Assembly (NCBI RefSeq): GCF_001592205.1
Contig: NZ_BCWM01000002.1
Span: forward strand, 186,001-250,000
Source of the DNA: Brevundimonas vesicularis NBRC 12165
Lineage (GTDB): Bacteria > Pseudomonadota > Alphaproteobacteria > Caulobacterales > Caulobacteraceae
DNA length: 64,000 bases
Reading direction: 5' to 3'
A program made the position numbers and the translations under genes. The stretch's first letter is position 1. The number at the start of each line of letters is the position of its first letter. This document shows, one piece after another, positions 27,983-35,629 of the stretch. Under the pieces are notes generated by a model, which searched no databases, was not told the origin of the DNA, and saw only the letters and a list, made by a program, of their open reading frames with translations.

Positions 27983-28819
27983 TTACGGGCGACCGAAGGG
28001 GACAACCTTATTGGCGGCGTCATGCCCGATATCGGCGCTTCCCAGAAAGGGTATGCCCGAACGCAGGCACCAGTATCGAACGATTTCCTCCGGAGTCTGA
28101 CCAAAATCGGGATCGTTTGGCGTAACGTCCGAGACTCGCCCCAGGCGAATCCCGGCCACGCGACGGATGCTGGCCTGGCTGGTCAAGTGAAACATCATTC
28201 TATCGATCCGGTAGGCGGCCTCGGACACCTCCTCCAACATCAGGACGTGGTCGGACAGATCGGGCTCCAGAGACGTGCCGGTCAGTTCGTTCAGGATGGT
28301 CAGGTTGAAGGCGACGGCCGGGCGCGGATCGGTCGCCAGCGACGGCTCGATCCAGTCGGTGCGTCCCGTGGTCAGCCAGTACAGGGCGCCGCGCGCGGTC
28401 GCGTCGTCGCGCACCGAATCCGAGGCCATCGGTCCGTGCGCCAGATGCTGGAACCCGGCCTTGTACATTCCGGCCAGCAGGCTGCCGGCATCGGAATAGC
28501 CCATGTAGCGCTTCTTGCGGGCGACCGCGTCCAGGCGCGGGATCACCGCATCGGCGATGCGACAGGAGCCGTATCCGCCGCGTGCGAACCAGATGGCGTC
28601 GATGCGGGGATCGTTGGCGAACTCCACGAAGGCGTCGGCGCGCGCCCGGTCGTCGCCGGCGAAATGGCCGTGTTTCAGAAAACATGCGGGGTGGAAGACG
28701 ACGGCGACATCGCGGTCGGGATGGTTCTGCGCCATCAAGGCCTCGACCGCCTCGGCGCGCTCTCTGGAAAACCGCGAACTGGCGCAGACGACGCCGATCT
28801 TGAAGCTATTGGTGGTCAC
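27983..28819 (-). CDS. ldcA: LD-carboxypeptidase (peptidase S66)
   Basis: A 278-residue cytoplasmic S66 serine peptidase that removes the terminal D-Ala from murein tetrapeptides during cell-wall recycling. Motifs are ARGGYGS, the nucleophile in MGYSDAGSL, the Glu in MLEEVSEAAYRIDRM, and the His in IGHDAANKVVPFG. It is divergent from the mpl-like gene at 28889, which uses the tripeptide product. The functional link between the neighbours supports both calls. Confidence 0.9.
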   Translation of the reverse strand: MTTNSFKIGVVCASSRFSRERAEAVEALMAQNHPDRDVAVVFHPACFLKHGHFAGDDRARADAFVEFANDPRIDAIWFARGGYGSCRIADAVIPRLDAVARKKRYMGYSDAGSLLAGMYKAGFQHLAHGPMASDSVRDDATARGALYWLTTGRTDWIEPSLATDPRPAVAFNLTILNELTGTSLEPDLSDHVLMLEEVSEAAYRIDRMMFHLTSQASIRRVAGIRLGRVSDVTPNDPDFGQTPEEIVRYWCLRSGIPFLGSADIGHDAANKVVPFGRP

Positions 28820-28888
28820 GTCCGTCTTCTTCGTCGTTTTTGCGATCCCCTACTGGCGGACCGGCCCGATCCCCTGTTCTAAGGGGGC

Positions 28889-30286
28889 ATGAACCAAGAC
28901 GCCTCCTATTTCTTCTGCGGCATCGGCGGGTCGGGCATGCTGCCTCTGGCCATGATCGTCCAGGCGCGCGGCGCCGTGATCGAAGGGTCGGACCGCGCGC
29001 TGGACCAGGGTCGCACGCCCGAGAAATTCAACTGGTTGCGCGCCCACGGCGTAACCCTGCACCCCCAGGACGGATCGGGCGTCACCCGCGCGGATCAGAC
29101 CGTCATCGCCACCGGCGCCATCGAGGAGACGGTGCCCGACATCGGGGCGGCCAGGCGAGCGGGCGCAACCATCAAGACCCGGCCCGAGTTGCTCAGCGAA
29201 CTCTTCAACGCCGCCCCGACCTCGGTCGGGGTCGCGGGCACCAGCGGCAAGTCCACCATCACCGGCATGATCGCCTGGATCCTGCATCAGACGGGTCGCC
29301 AGCCGACCGTCATGAACGGGGCGGTGATGAAGAACTTCGCCGACGCCGACCATCCGTTCGCCAGCGCCCTGATCGGCGGGCCAGACCTGTTCGTGTCGGA
29401 GGTGGATGAAAGCGACGGCTCCATCGCCCGCTACGACCCGACGGTGGCGGTGGTGTCCAACATCTCGCTGGACCACAAGTCGATGGAGGAGCTGCGCGAC
29501 CTGTTCGGCGGCTTCACCGCGCGGGCGACGACGGCCGTGTTAAACCTGGACAATCCCGAGACGGCGGCCCTGGCCCAGACCTTGCCGGCGGGCAAGGCGA
29601 TCACATTCGGTCTAGGCGAAGAGAAGGCCGACCTGTCCGCCCATGATCTTCAGCCCCTGCCGACAGGCATGCGGTTCCGCCTGATCGAGGGCTGGAGCGA
29701 GCACGACGTCGTCCTGAACGTGCCCGGCGCGCACAATGTCGCCAACGCCCTGGCCGCGCTGGGCGCGACCCGGGCGCTGGGCGTGCCGACGGCCGAGGCG
29801 GTCAAGGCGCTGGAGACCTTCGCCGGCATCCGTCGCCGGATGGAGGTCGTCGGGACGGCCGGCGACATCACCGTCATCGACGACTTCGCCCACAACCCGG
29901 ACAAGATCGCGGCCACGCTGAAGACCCTGCACGCCTTCGACGGCCGGCTGCTGATCCTGTTTCAGCCGCATGGGTTCGGGCCGCTGAAGCTGATGAAGTC
30001 CGAGTTCATCGACGGTTTCGCCGGCCTGATGCGCGAGGACGACGTGCTGCTGATGCCCGAGCCGGTCTATTACGGCGGCACCACTGACCGCAGCGTGGGA
30101 TCGGAAGACATCGCCTCCGGCGTCCGCGCCGCCGGCCGTCAGGCCGAGGCGCTGGCGACGCGCGCCGACTGCGGCGACCGGATCGTGGCGATCGCCAAGC
30201 CGGGCGACCGGATCATCGTCATGGGCGCGCGCGACGACACCCTGTCGACCTTCGCAGCGGAACTGTTGGGCCGACTAGGGCAGTAG
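28889..30286 (+). CDS. mpl: UDP-N-acetylmuramate:L-Ala-gamma-D-Glu-meso-DAP ligase-like Mur ligase
   Basis: A 465-residue Mur ligase. The N-terminal UMP-binding domain starts [16 protein letters not shown]. The ATP site is [14 protein letters not shown], followed by [36 protein letters not shown] and the C-terminal [10 protein letters not shown]. Length and the MurC-like N-terminus fit Mpl, which ligates recycled tripeptide to UDP-MurNAc. A second MurC-type ligase is the alternative. The adjacent LD-carboxypeptidase favours recycling. The gene is convergent with the flavoreductase at 30309, 22 bases away. Confidence 0.87.
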   Translation: MNQDASYFFCGIGGSGMLPLAMIVQARGAVIEGSDRALDQGRTPEKFNWLRAHGVTLHPQDGSGVTRADQTVIATGAIEETVPDIGAARRAGATIKTRPELLSELFNAAPTSVGVAGTSGKSTITGMIAWILHQTGRQPTVMNGAVMKNFADADHPFASALIGGPDLFVSEVDESDGSIARYDPTVAVVSNISLDHKSMEELRDLFGGFTARATTAVLNLDNPETAALAQTLPAGKAITFGLGEEKADLSAHDLQPLPTGMRFRLIEGWSEHDVVLNVPGAHNVANALAALGATRALGVPTAEAVKALETFAGIRRRMEVVGTAGDITVIDDFAHNPDKIAATLKTLHAFDGRLLILFQPHGFGPLKLMKSEFIDGFAGLMREDDVLLMPEPVYYGGTTDRSVGSEDIASGVRAAGRQAEALATRADCGDRIVAIAKPGDRIIVMGARDDTLSTFAAELLGRLGQ

Positions 30287-30308
30287 CCCCCATCGGCAAA
30301 GACGGGGT

Positions 30309-31673
30309 TCAGTATACGTCGCGGCGGTAGCGGCCGTCTTCCAGCATGGTAAGCACCACGTCCGCTCCGAGGGCGCTTTCCAGCGCGGCATGGACGCCTT
30401 GCGACATGCCTTCCAGACTGCCGCAGACGTAGATCGCCGCGCCGCGCGCGACCCAGGCACGCAGTTCGTCGGCTGCAGCCGCGACCAGATCCTGCACATA
30501 TCGGCCGTCGCCGGCGTCGCGCGAGAAGCTCCGGTCCAGCCGCCGCAGCACGCCCGACGCCAGCCAGACCTGCAACTCCGCATCGAAGAAGGCGTCATGC
30601 GCCTGCGTGCGTTCCCCGAACAGCAGCCAGGCTCCTCCCGCGTCGGTGCGCGACTTCAAATGCGCGCGCAAACCGGCGATGCCTGTTCCGTTGCCGATCA
30701 GGATCATCGGCGTTTCGTCCGCCGGGCCGTGGAAGCTGCGGTTGGTGCGCAGGCGCATTCCAGCCTGATCGCCCAGCGAAAGATCTTGCGTCAGCCAGCC
30801 CGACGCCAGACCCGGGGCGCCGTCGGGATGGCGCATCAGGCGGATCAGGAACTCGACCCGGCCGTCCGACGGCAGGGAAGCGATAGAGTATTCGCGCGAA
30901 CCCGGCGTGACGCCATCACGCTCAGGCAGGCCGACTTCGGCGATGTCGCCCGCCGACCAGTCAGGCGCCGCGCCCACGGCCTCGAACGCCAGATGATAGG
31001 CCTCGCCGCCGGGACTGCCCGGATTGACCAAGGTGCGTTCGACCAGCCGCCAGGGGTCGTAGGCGGGCGGAGTCCAGTCGGGAGCCGTCACGCTGCCGGT
31101 GATCTGGTTGAGTTGATGCTGCCAGTGGCGGATGGCGCCGGCCTCGCCGTTGTCGACCTCGACCATGTCGAACAGGGGTTCGGCGCCCACGCGTCGCAGC
31201 CAGCCGTCCACCGCATGGCCGAAGCCGCAGAACTGATCATAGCTGCGATCGCCCAGCGCCAGCAGGCCGAAGCGCAACCCCGATAGATCCGTCGCCTCGC
31301 CCATGACCTTACGCACGAACCGAGCCGCGCTGTCGGGCGGATCCCCCTCGCCGGTCGTCGAGACGATCAGCAATGTGCGGTCCGTAAATTTCAGCGTCTG
31401 CACATCCAGATCGGCGAAAGACAGCACCCGCGCACCCAAGCAGCCATCGCCCAGAGACCGCGCCGTCATCCACGCCAGTTCCTCGGCGAAGCCCGTCTGG
31501 CTGGCGAAGGCGATCAGCACCGGTTGGCCCTCGCCTGCGCCCGCCAGGGCATCAAACCGCGCACGCGCCGCCGCCATCGCCTTGCGTTCGCGCCAGACGA
31601 CGACGGCGATCAGGGCCAGCCAAAGCGCCAAGGCCCCGACCGCCAACAGCCAGCGCTGCGGATCGGCTGTCAC
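30309..31673 (-). CDS. Membrane-anchored flavodoxin/ferredoxin-reductase-type flavoprotein
   Basis: A 454-residue diflavin reductase. One N-terminal helix (WLLAVGALALWLALIAVVVW) is followed by a flavodoxin FMN domain (about 45-185; IAFASQTGFAEELA, STTGEGDPPDSA), an FAD-binding part (REYSIASLPSDG) and an NADPH-binding part (ILIGNGTGIAGLRAHL, YVCGSLEGM). This resembles sulfite-reductase/P450-reductase flavoproteins seen in PepSY iron-reductase clusters. The GTG start overlaps the apbE stop (GTGA). It probably passes electrons to the PepSY protein or to imported ferric siderophore; this is inference. Confidence 0.87.
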   Translation of the reverse strand: MTADPQRWLLAVGALALWLALIAVVVWRERKAMAAARARFDALAGAGEGQPVLIAFASQTGFAEELAWMTARSLGDGCLGARVLSFADLDVQTLKFTDRTLLIVSTTGEGDPPDSAARFVRKVMGEATDLSGLRFGLLALGDRSYDQFCGFGHAVDGWLRRVGAEPLFDMVEVDNGEAGAIRHWQHQLNQITGSVTAPDWTPPAYDPWRLVERTLVNPGSPGGEAYHLAFEAVGAAPDWSAGDIAEVGLPERDGVTPGSREYSIASLPSDGRVEFLIRLMRHPDGAPGLASGWLTQDLSLGDQAGMRLRTNRSFHGPADETPMILIGNGTGIAGLRAHLKSRTDAGGAWLLFGERTQAHDAFFDAELQVWLASGVLRRLDRSFSRDAGDGRYVQDLVAAAADELRAWVARGAAIYVCGSLEGMSQGVHAALESALGADVVLTMLEDGRYRRDVY

Positions 31674-32776
31674 CCCGGACGATCTCCGTCGTCGTCAAGC
31701 AGGGCGGCGAAGGCTGAAGACATCCGCTCGACCGGCCCGCGCTCGGTGCGTTCGACGAAATGGGCCATCAGACCCACTGCCTCGGCGTAGTCCGGTCCGT
31801 CGAATGGTCCCATAACGGTCAGGGCCGTGGCGTAGGCGTCGGCCATCATGGCTGAGGGGTGCAGGACGGTGACCGAACTCAGGTTATTGCTGACCGGCCG
31901 ACCGGTCGATCCGTCGATGGTGTGGGGATAAAGGCGCCCCTCATGGCGGAACGCGCGGCGGTAGTCGCCGCTGGTCGCGACGGCGAGGTCGAACAGGGCC
32001 GCCACGGTGTGGGGCGCTGGCGAACCCTCGACCCGCTCGATCTCGACCCACCACGGCTGGGCGTCCGGCTTGACGCCGCGCCCTTTCAACTCGCCCCCGA
32101 TCTCGATCAGGTGCGAGGTCGCGCCCATGGCCATCAGCCGGTCGGACACGCGGTCCACCGCATGACCCTTGGCGATGCCGGAGAAGTCCAGCCTCATCCC
32201 GCCCATCTGCATCACCGCGCGCGCATCGCCGTTCAGCCGCAGCTTCTGCCAACCCGACACGGCCGCAGCCGCCGCGATCTCGTCCTCGGCCGGGACGGGC
32301 AGCAAGGCCGAGCGCGGTCCGGGCGGGCCGAACCCCCACAGATCGACCAGTGCGCCCAGGGTCGGATCGACCGCGCCGTTGGCCTCGTCACCCAGGGTCA
32401 TCGCCGCATCCAGCAGATCCCAGAACGGCTGGGACACCGCCCAGACGCCGGCCGGCGCGGTATTGAAGCGGCTGATTTCGCTGGACGGCTCCCACGGGCT
32501 GAACAGACCGACGACGGTCGCCAGTTCCTCTTCGATCGCAGACCGGATCTCCGCCTCGCCCACGCCTGGCGGGGCGATGACGCGCGCGCTCCAGGTCGTG
32601 CCCATGGTCTGACCGCCCAGCGAACGGATCAGGTCGCTGGGCGGACGGGGCGGCGCGCCTTCGATCGCGGGCACGAGGACGCGGTTGTCGGCGCGGTCGC
32701 CCAGAGGGGCGGCGTCGCCGATATTGACCGTGGGCGGGGCGGCGCGTGAACCGCGCGAGGGGGGAATGTCGGACAT
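31670..32776 (-). CDS. apbE: FAD:protein FMN transferase ApbE
   Basis: A 368-residue flavin transferase that attaches FMN to Thr/Ser of target proteins using FAD. Motifs are GGQTMGTTWSARV, DFSGIAKGHAVDRV, IEIGGELKGRG, HTIDGSTGRPVSNN and MMADAYATALTVMG. Unlike periplasmic lipoprotein ApbE, the N-terminus has no signal peptide but about 55 Pro-rich residues, so the protein may act in the cytoplasm. An internal start near the MGTT motif is a less likely alternative. It sits between the DUF4198 and flavoreductase genes. Confidence 0.9.
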   Translation of the reverse strand: MSDIPPSRGSRAAPPTVNIGDAAPLGDRADNRVLVPAIEGAPPRPPSDLIRSLGGQTMGTTWSARVIAPPGVGEAEIRSAIEEELATVVGLFSPWEPSSEISRFNTAPAGVWAVSQPFWDLLDAAMTLGDEANGAVDPTLGALVDLWGFGPPGPRSALLPVPAEDEIAAAAAVSGWQKLRLNGDARAVMQMGGMRLDFSGIAKGHAVDRVSDRLMAMGATSHLIEIGGELKGRGVKPDAQPWWVEIERVEGSPAPHTVAALFDLAVATSGDYRRAFRHEGRLYPHTIDGSTGRPVSNNLSSVTVLHPSAMMADAYATALTVMGPFDGPDYAEAVGLMAHFVERTERGPVERMSSAFAALLDDDGDRPG

Positions 32777-32786
32777 GGCCCTTCGC

Positions 32787-33587
32787 TTAGGGCAGGACTT
32801 CCATCGCCGCCACATAGCTGGCGTTGGAACCCAGCGTTTCACCCTGGCCTTCGGTGCGGACGGAGGCGTTCAGCCAATACATGCCGGCTTCCGGCCAGGT
32901 GATGGTGAAGGCGCCCTCGGCGTTGGTCTTGAGCGTCGATTCCTCGGGGTTGTCGCGGTAGCGCAGGCCGCCGCGCGCCACGGTGACGTCGATGTCCGCC
33001 GCCGGCTGGCCATTGTTCAGCAGTTTGAAGGTGGCGGGTTCGCCCACCACCAGGTCGTTCGGGTGGGTGACGGGAACCAGTTCAAGCCCCTCGCCGGTCG
33101 TCTTGAACACGGTGTCGGTCGGATTGTTCAGGGTGACGAAGGTCTCGATGCGGCTGGCGGTGCGGGTCGCCTGAACATTGGTCGCGCCCTCGGGCAGGCC
33201 CGCCGGGTAGTCCGAGGCCGCGCCGCGCCAGCGCTTCTGTTCGCCGTTCAGGGTGTAGCTGGCCATCACGCCGTTCATGACGTTGGCGATCTTGTAGGTG
33301 CCGTTCTGCGTCAGATGGGCGTCGAAGGTGGAGCGATACTGACCCTGCATGGCATGCTCGGGCTGAACCGCCGAACCGTCCGGCGCCGTGATGGTGAGGC
33401 CGGTCATCCGCATGGCGGCGTGGTCGGGATCGAACACCTTGTTGGACATGCCGGCGTCGAATCCGACCCAGGCGTCCGTGCCCGACAGGGTCGTGGCGGT
33501 GGGCGCCAGCCAGGCGCGGTGGGCCTGGGCGGCCATGGGGGCGGCCAGTGCTGCGGCCAGCGTCAGCAGGGCGATCGTCTTCTTCAT
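32787..33587 (-). CDS. DUF4198 periplasmic protein
   Basis: A 266-residue exported protein with a signal peptide (MKKTIALLTLAAALAAPMAAQA) followed at once by HRAWLAP, the typical N-terminal His of DUF4198 proteins. Inner repeats resemble beta-sandwich domains (FVTLNNPTDTVFK, ITWPEAGMYWLNASV). AAGGA is 8 bases before ATG 33587; an ATG at 33593 lies in frame but too close to it. Family members occur in metal and iron uptake operons. A periplasmic metal- or siderophore-handling role is inferred. Confidence 0.85.
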   Translation of the reverse strand: MKKTIALLTLAAALAAPMAAQAHRAWLAPTATTLSGTDAWVGFDAGMSNKVFDPDHAAMRMTGLTITAPDGSAVQPEHAMQGQYRSTFDAHLTQNGTYKIANVMNGVMASYTLNGEQKRWRGAASDYPAGLPEGATNVQATRTASRIETFVTLNNPTDTVFKTTGEGLELVPVTHPNDLVVGEPATFKLLNNGQPAADIDVTVARGGLRYRDNPEESTLKTNAEGAFTITWPEAGMYWLNASVRTEGQGETLGSNASYVAAMEVLP

Positions 33588-33598
33588 GGTCATGATCC

Positions 33599-34111
33599 TT
33601 AGCGAGAGACGGCGACGCGCACGGCGCCCAGTTCGGTGGAGCCGGTCCCGGCGCCGGTGTTGGCCGCGCCCCAGCGGAAGGGCACGCGCACGACTTCGCG
33701 TCCGCCCAGTTCGCGGGCCGCCTCGACGACAATGTTGTACTGGCCGGGCTGAAGGTTGCGCAGCCGGGCGGCGGGCACGGTGACGGTCTGGCGGCCCGGC
33801 GCGCGCGTGGCGCCGGATACGCCGTCGGCTGGCAGGCTCATGGCCCGGCCACCCTTGCGCCACCAGGTGCGCAAATCCTTCAGCCAGTCCTTGCCGTCGC
33901 CCTCGTTGTTGCGGGTCTGCTGATACCAGACCGCCAGGGTGCGTTCGGCGGACTGGTCCGGCTTTTCGATCCACACCGCGACATAGGGGCGATGATACGA
34001 GGCGGTGTTCAGACGCGGAATCTCGACCGACACCGTCAGGTCGGCGGCCATGGCGGGCGCAGCGGCGGCGGCCAGGCCGACGGTGGTGATGACGACGGGA
34101 AGAAGGCGCAT
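33599..34111 (-). CDS. DUF2271 periplasmic protein
   Basis: A 170-residue exported protein with a signal peptide ending near AMAADL. The mature domain has the DUF2271 landmarks PYVAVWIEKPDQS, RTLAVWYQQ, WWRKGGRAMSLPADGVSGAT and GQYNIVVEAARELGGRE. It lies between the PepSY and DUF4198 genes with gaps of 11 bases on both sides, so it is part of the iron-reductase operon. Its exact biochemical role is unknown. Confidence 0.85.
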   Translation of the reverse strand: MRLLPVVITTVGLAAAAAPAMAADLTVSVEIPRLNTASYHRPYVAVWIEKPDQSAERTLAVWYQQTRNNEGDGKDWLKDLRTWWRKGGRAMSLPADGVSGATRAPGRQTVTVPAARLRNLQPGQYNIVVEAARELGGREVVRVPFRWGAANTGAGTGSTELGAVRVAVSR

Positions 34112-34122
34112 CGGAAAACTCG

Positions 34123-34800
34123 TCAGTGAATGAAGATCAGGGCGATGACGACGGGGATCAGCAGGCCCAGAGCCGCCAGCGGCCAGGTCGAGGGCCGACC
34201 TTTGGCGTGCAGGAGCATCAGACCTAGGCCCGTGACGGCGAAGATGACGCAGGCCGCCGCGAACACGTCGATGAACCAGAACCAGACCACGCCGGCGTTG
34301 CGACCCTTGTGCAGGTCGTTGAGGTAGGCGATCCAGCCGCGCGTCGTCTTCTCGTGCAGGGTCTCGCCGGTCGAACGGTCGATAGTGAGCCATCCGTCGC
34401 CGCCAGGCATGGCCAAGGCGACATAGACCTCTTGCGCCGTTGTCTCGGTCGGCTTGCCGGCGATCTCGACCTTGAGCGCCTCGGACGCCCAGCGCGCGAC
34501 AGCCTCAGGGACAGGATCGGTCGTCTCCTGCGGGAAGCTGGCCAGCCGCTGCAGCAGGGGCGCCGGCAAGGTCGCGGTCTGTTCGACCGTGACCGGATCG
34601 CCGGGGATCGAGGCCGCGTGGTTCAGGGTGATGCCGGTGACCGCGAACAGGATCATGCCGACCAGGCTGACCGCCGCGGAAATCCAGTGCCAGCTATGCA
34701 GCTGCTTCAGCCAGAACGACCGTGCGCCGTTCAGCGCCGCCTTGGGTTTGGGCCCCTTGGCTGCGGTTTCGGCCTGACGCTGTGTGGCGAGTTCGGTCAC
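34123..34800 (-). CDS. PepSY-associated membrane protein (putative ferric/siderophore reductase)
   Basis: A 225-residue membrane protein with three hydrophobic segments: HWISAAVSLVGMILFAVTGI, FWFIDVFAAACVIFAVTGLG and WPLAALGLLIPVVIALIFIH. Conserved His near the first and second helices (LHSWHW, LNDLHKG) are candidate haem ligands. The periplasmic loop has the PepSY-like TGETLHEKTTRG. The start is GTG with a weak ribosome site. It heads the sub-operon pepSY-DUF2271-DUF4198-apbE-flavoreductase, and a TTGCGA-type palindrome lies 19 bases upstream. Confidence 0.83.
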   Translation of the reverse strand: MTELATQRQAETAAKGPKPKAALNGARSFWLKQLHSWHWISAAVSLVGMILFAVTGITLNHAASIPGDPVTVEQTATLPAPLLQRLASFPQETTDPVPEAVARWASEALKVEIAGKPTETTAQEVYVALAMPGGDGWLTIDRSTGETLHEKTTRGWIAYLNDLHKGRNAGVVWFWFIDVFAAACVIFAVTGLGLMLLHAKGRPSTWPLAALGLLIPVVIALIFIH

Positions 34801-34818
34801 GGGCTCGCTGTGCCATTG

Positions 34819-34835
34819 TTGCGAACGGGTTGCAA
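34819..34835. promoter_or_regulatory. TTGCGA-N5-TTGCAA site upstream of the PepSY operon
   Basis: This sequence matches the TTGCGA-N5-TCGCAA palindrome of the TonB-receptor promoter in 11 of 12 fixed positions. It lies 19 bases upstream of the GTG start at 34800. An iron-responsive operator is inferred. Confidence 0.5.
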
Positions 34836-34867
34836 TAGCATTTAGCGGCGTCGTGGCGCCTTGGGCG

Positions 34868-35554
34868 TCAGACCTCGGTCCAGCGCCGCAGCAGATTGTG
34901 ATAGACGCCGGTCAATTCGATCACCGCCTGATCCTTCGGTCCCCTCTCGGTCGCCACGCGCTGGGTGGCGATGTCCAGACGGAACAGGGTCTCGCGATCG
35001 GAGTCGTCGCGGACCAGGCTCTGCATCCACATGAAGGACGACACCCGCGCGCCACGCGTCACCGGCGTGACCCGGTGCAGGCTCTTGGAGGGATAGAGGA
35101 CCAGATCGCCAGCCGGCAGCTTGATCGCCTGGGACCCGTACATCTCCTCGATGATCAGTTCGCCGCCGTCGTAGTCCTCGGGCTCGGACAGGAACAAGGT
35201 CGCCGACAGGTCGCTGCGAATGCGGATCGCCCCGCCGTTGCGGGACTGGCGGATGGCGTTGTCGACGTGCAGTCCGAACTCACCCCCGGCTTCGTAGCGG
35301 TTGAACAAGGGCGGAAAGATCGTGTGCGGAAGGGCCGCCGCCACAAACATCGGATTGGCGTTCAGAGCCTGGACGACGAGGGCCGAGACCTCCTTCGCCA
35401 CGTCCGACTCTTCGGGCAGTTGAAGGTTCTTCTTCGCCGTCGCCGATTGATGGCCCGAGGTGGCGTTGCCGTCCGCCCACGGCCCGGCGTCCAGCCGCGC
35501 GCGCAAAGCCTTGACCTCGGCCTTGGAGAAGACTTCCGGAATCTGCAGCAGCAC
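34868..35554 (-). CDS. piuC: Fe(II)/2-oxoglutarate-dependent PKHD-type hydroxylase (PiuC/YbiX family)
   Basis: A 228-residue dioxygenase. Iron ligands are in [11 protein letters not shown] (HxD) and [13 protein letters not shown] (distal His), with the Arg that would bind 2-oxoglutarate in the same segment. PiuC/YbiX genes typically follow a catecholate TonB receptor, as here. The GTG start lies 75 bases after the receptor stop. A role in siderophore modification or in receptor-linked iron release is suspected from the family, but the substrate is not established. Confidence 0.9.
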   Translation of the reverse strand: MLLQIPEVFSKAEVKALRARLDAGPWADGNATSGHQSATAKKNLQLPEESDVAKEVSALVVQALNANPMFVAAALPHTIFPPLFNRYEAGGEFGLHVDNAIRQSRNGGAIRIRSDLSATLFLSEPEDYDGGELIIEEMYGSQAIKLPAGDLVLYPSKSLHRVTPVTRGARVSSFMWMQSLVRDDSDRETLFRLDIATQRVATERGPKDQAVIELTGVYHNLLRRWTEV

Positions 35555-35577
35555 GGGCGTTCTCGATGAAAGACGAA

Positions 35578-35605
35578 ACGGCCCCGCGGGGGATCGCGGG
35601 GCCGT
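35578..35605 (-). terminator. Hairpin between TonB receptor and piuC (possible partial terminator)
   Basis: An 11-base stem ACGGCCCCGCG/CGCGGGGCCGT with a 6-base loop is followed on the minus strand by TTTCGTCTTTC. It is a fair intrinsic terminator for the receptor gene. Because piuC follows in the same direction, it could lower rather than abolish piuC expression. Confidence 0.65.
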
Positions 35606-35629
35606 CAGACTAGGCCGTGAAAACGGCCT

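Noticed and set aside
30287-30308. Possible terminator between the Mpl and flavoreductase genes
   Set aside because: Only a short imperfect CCCC/GGGG stem without a T-run on either strand.
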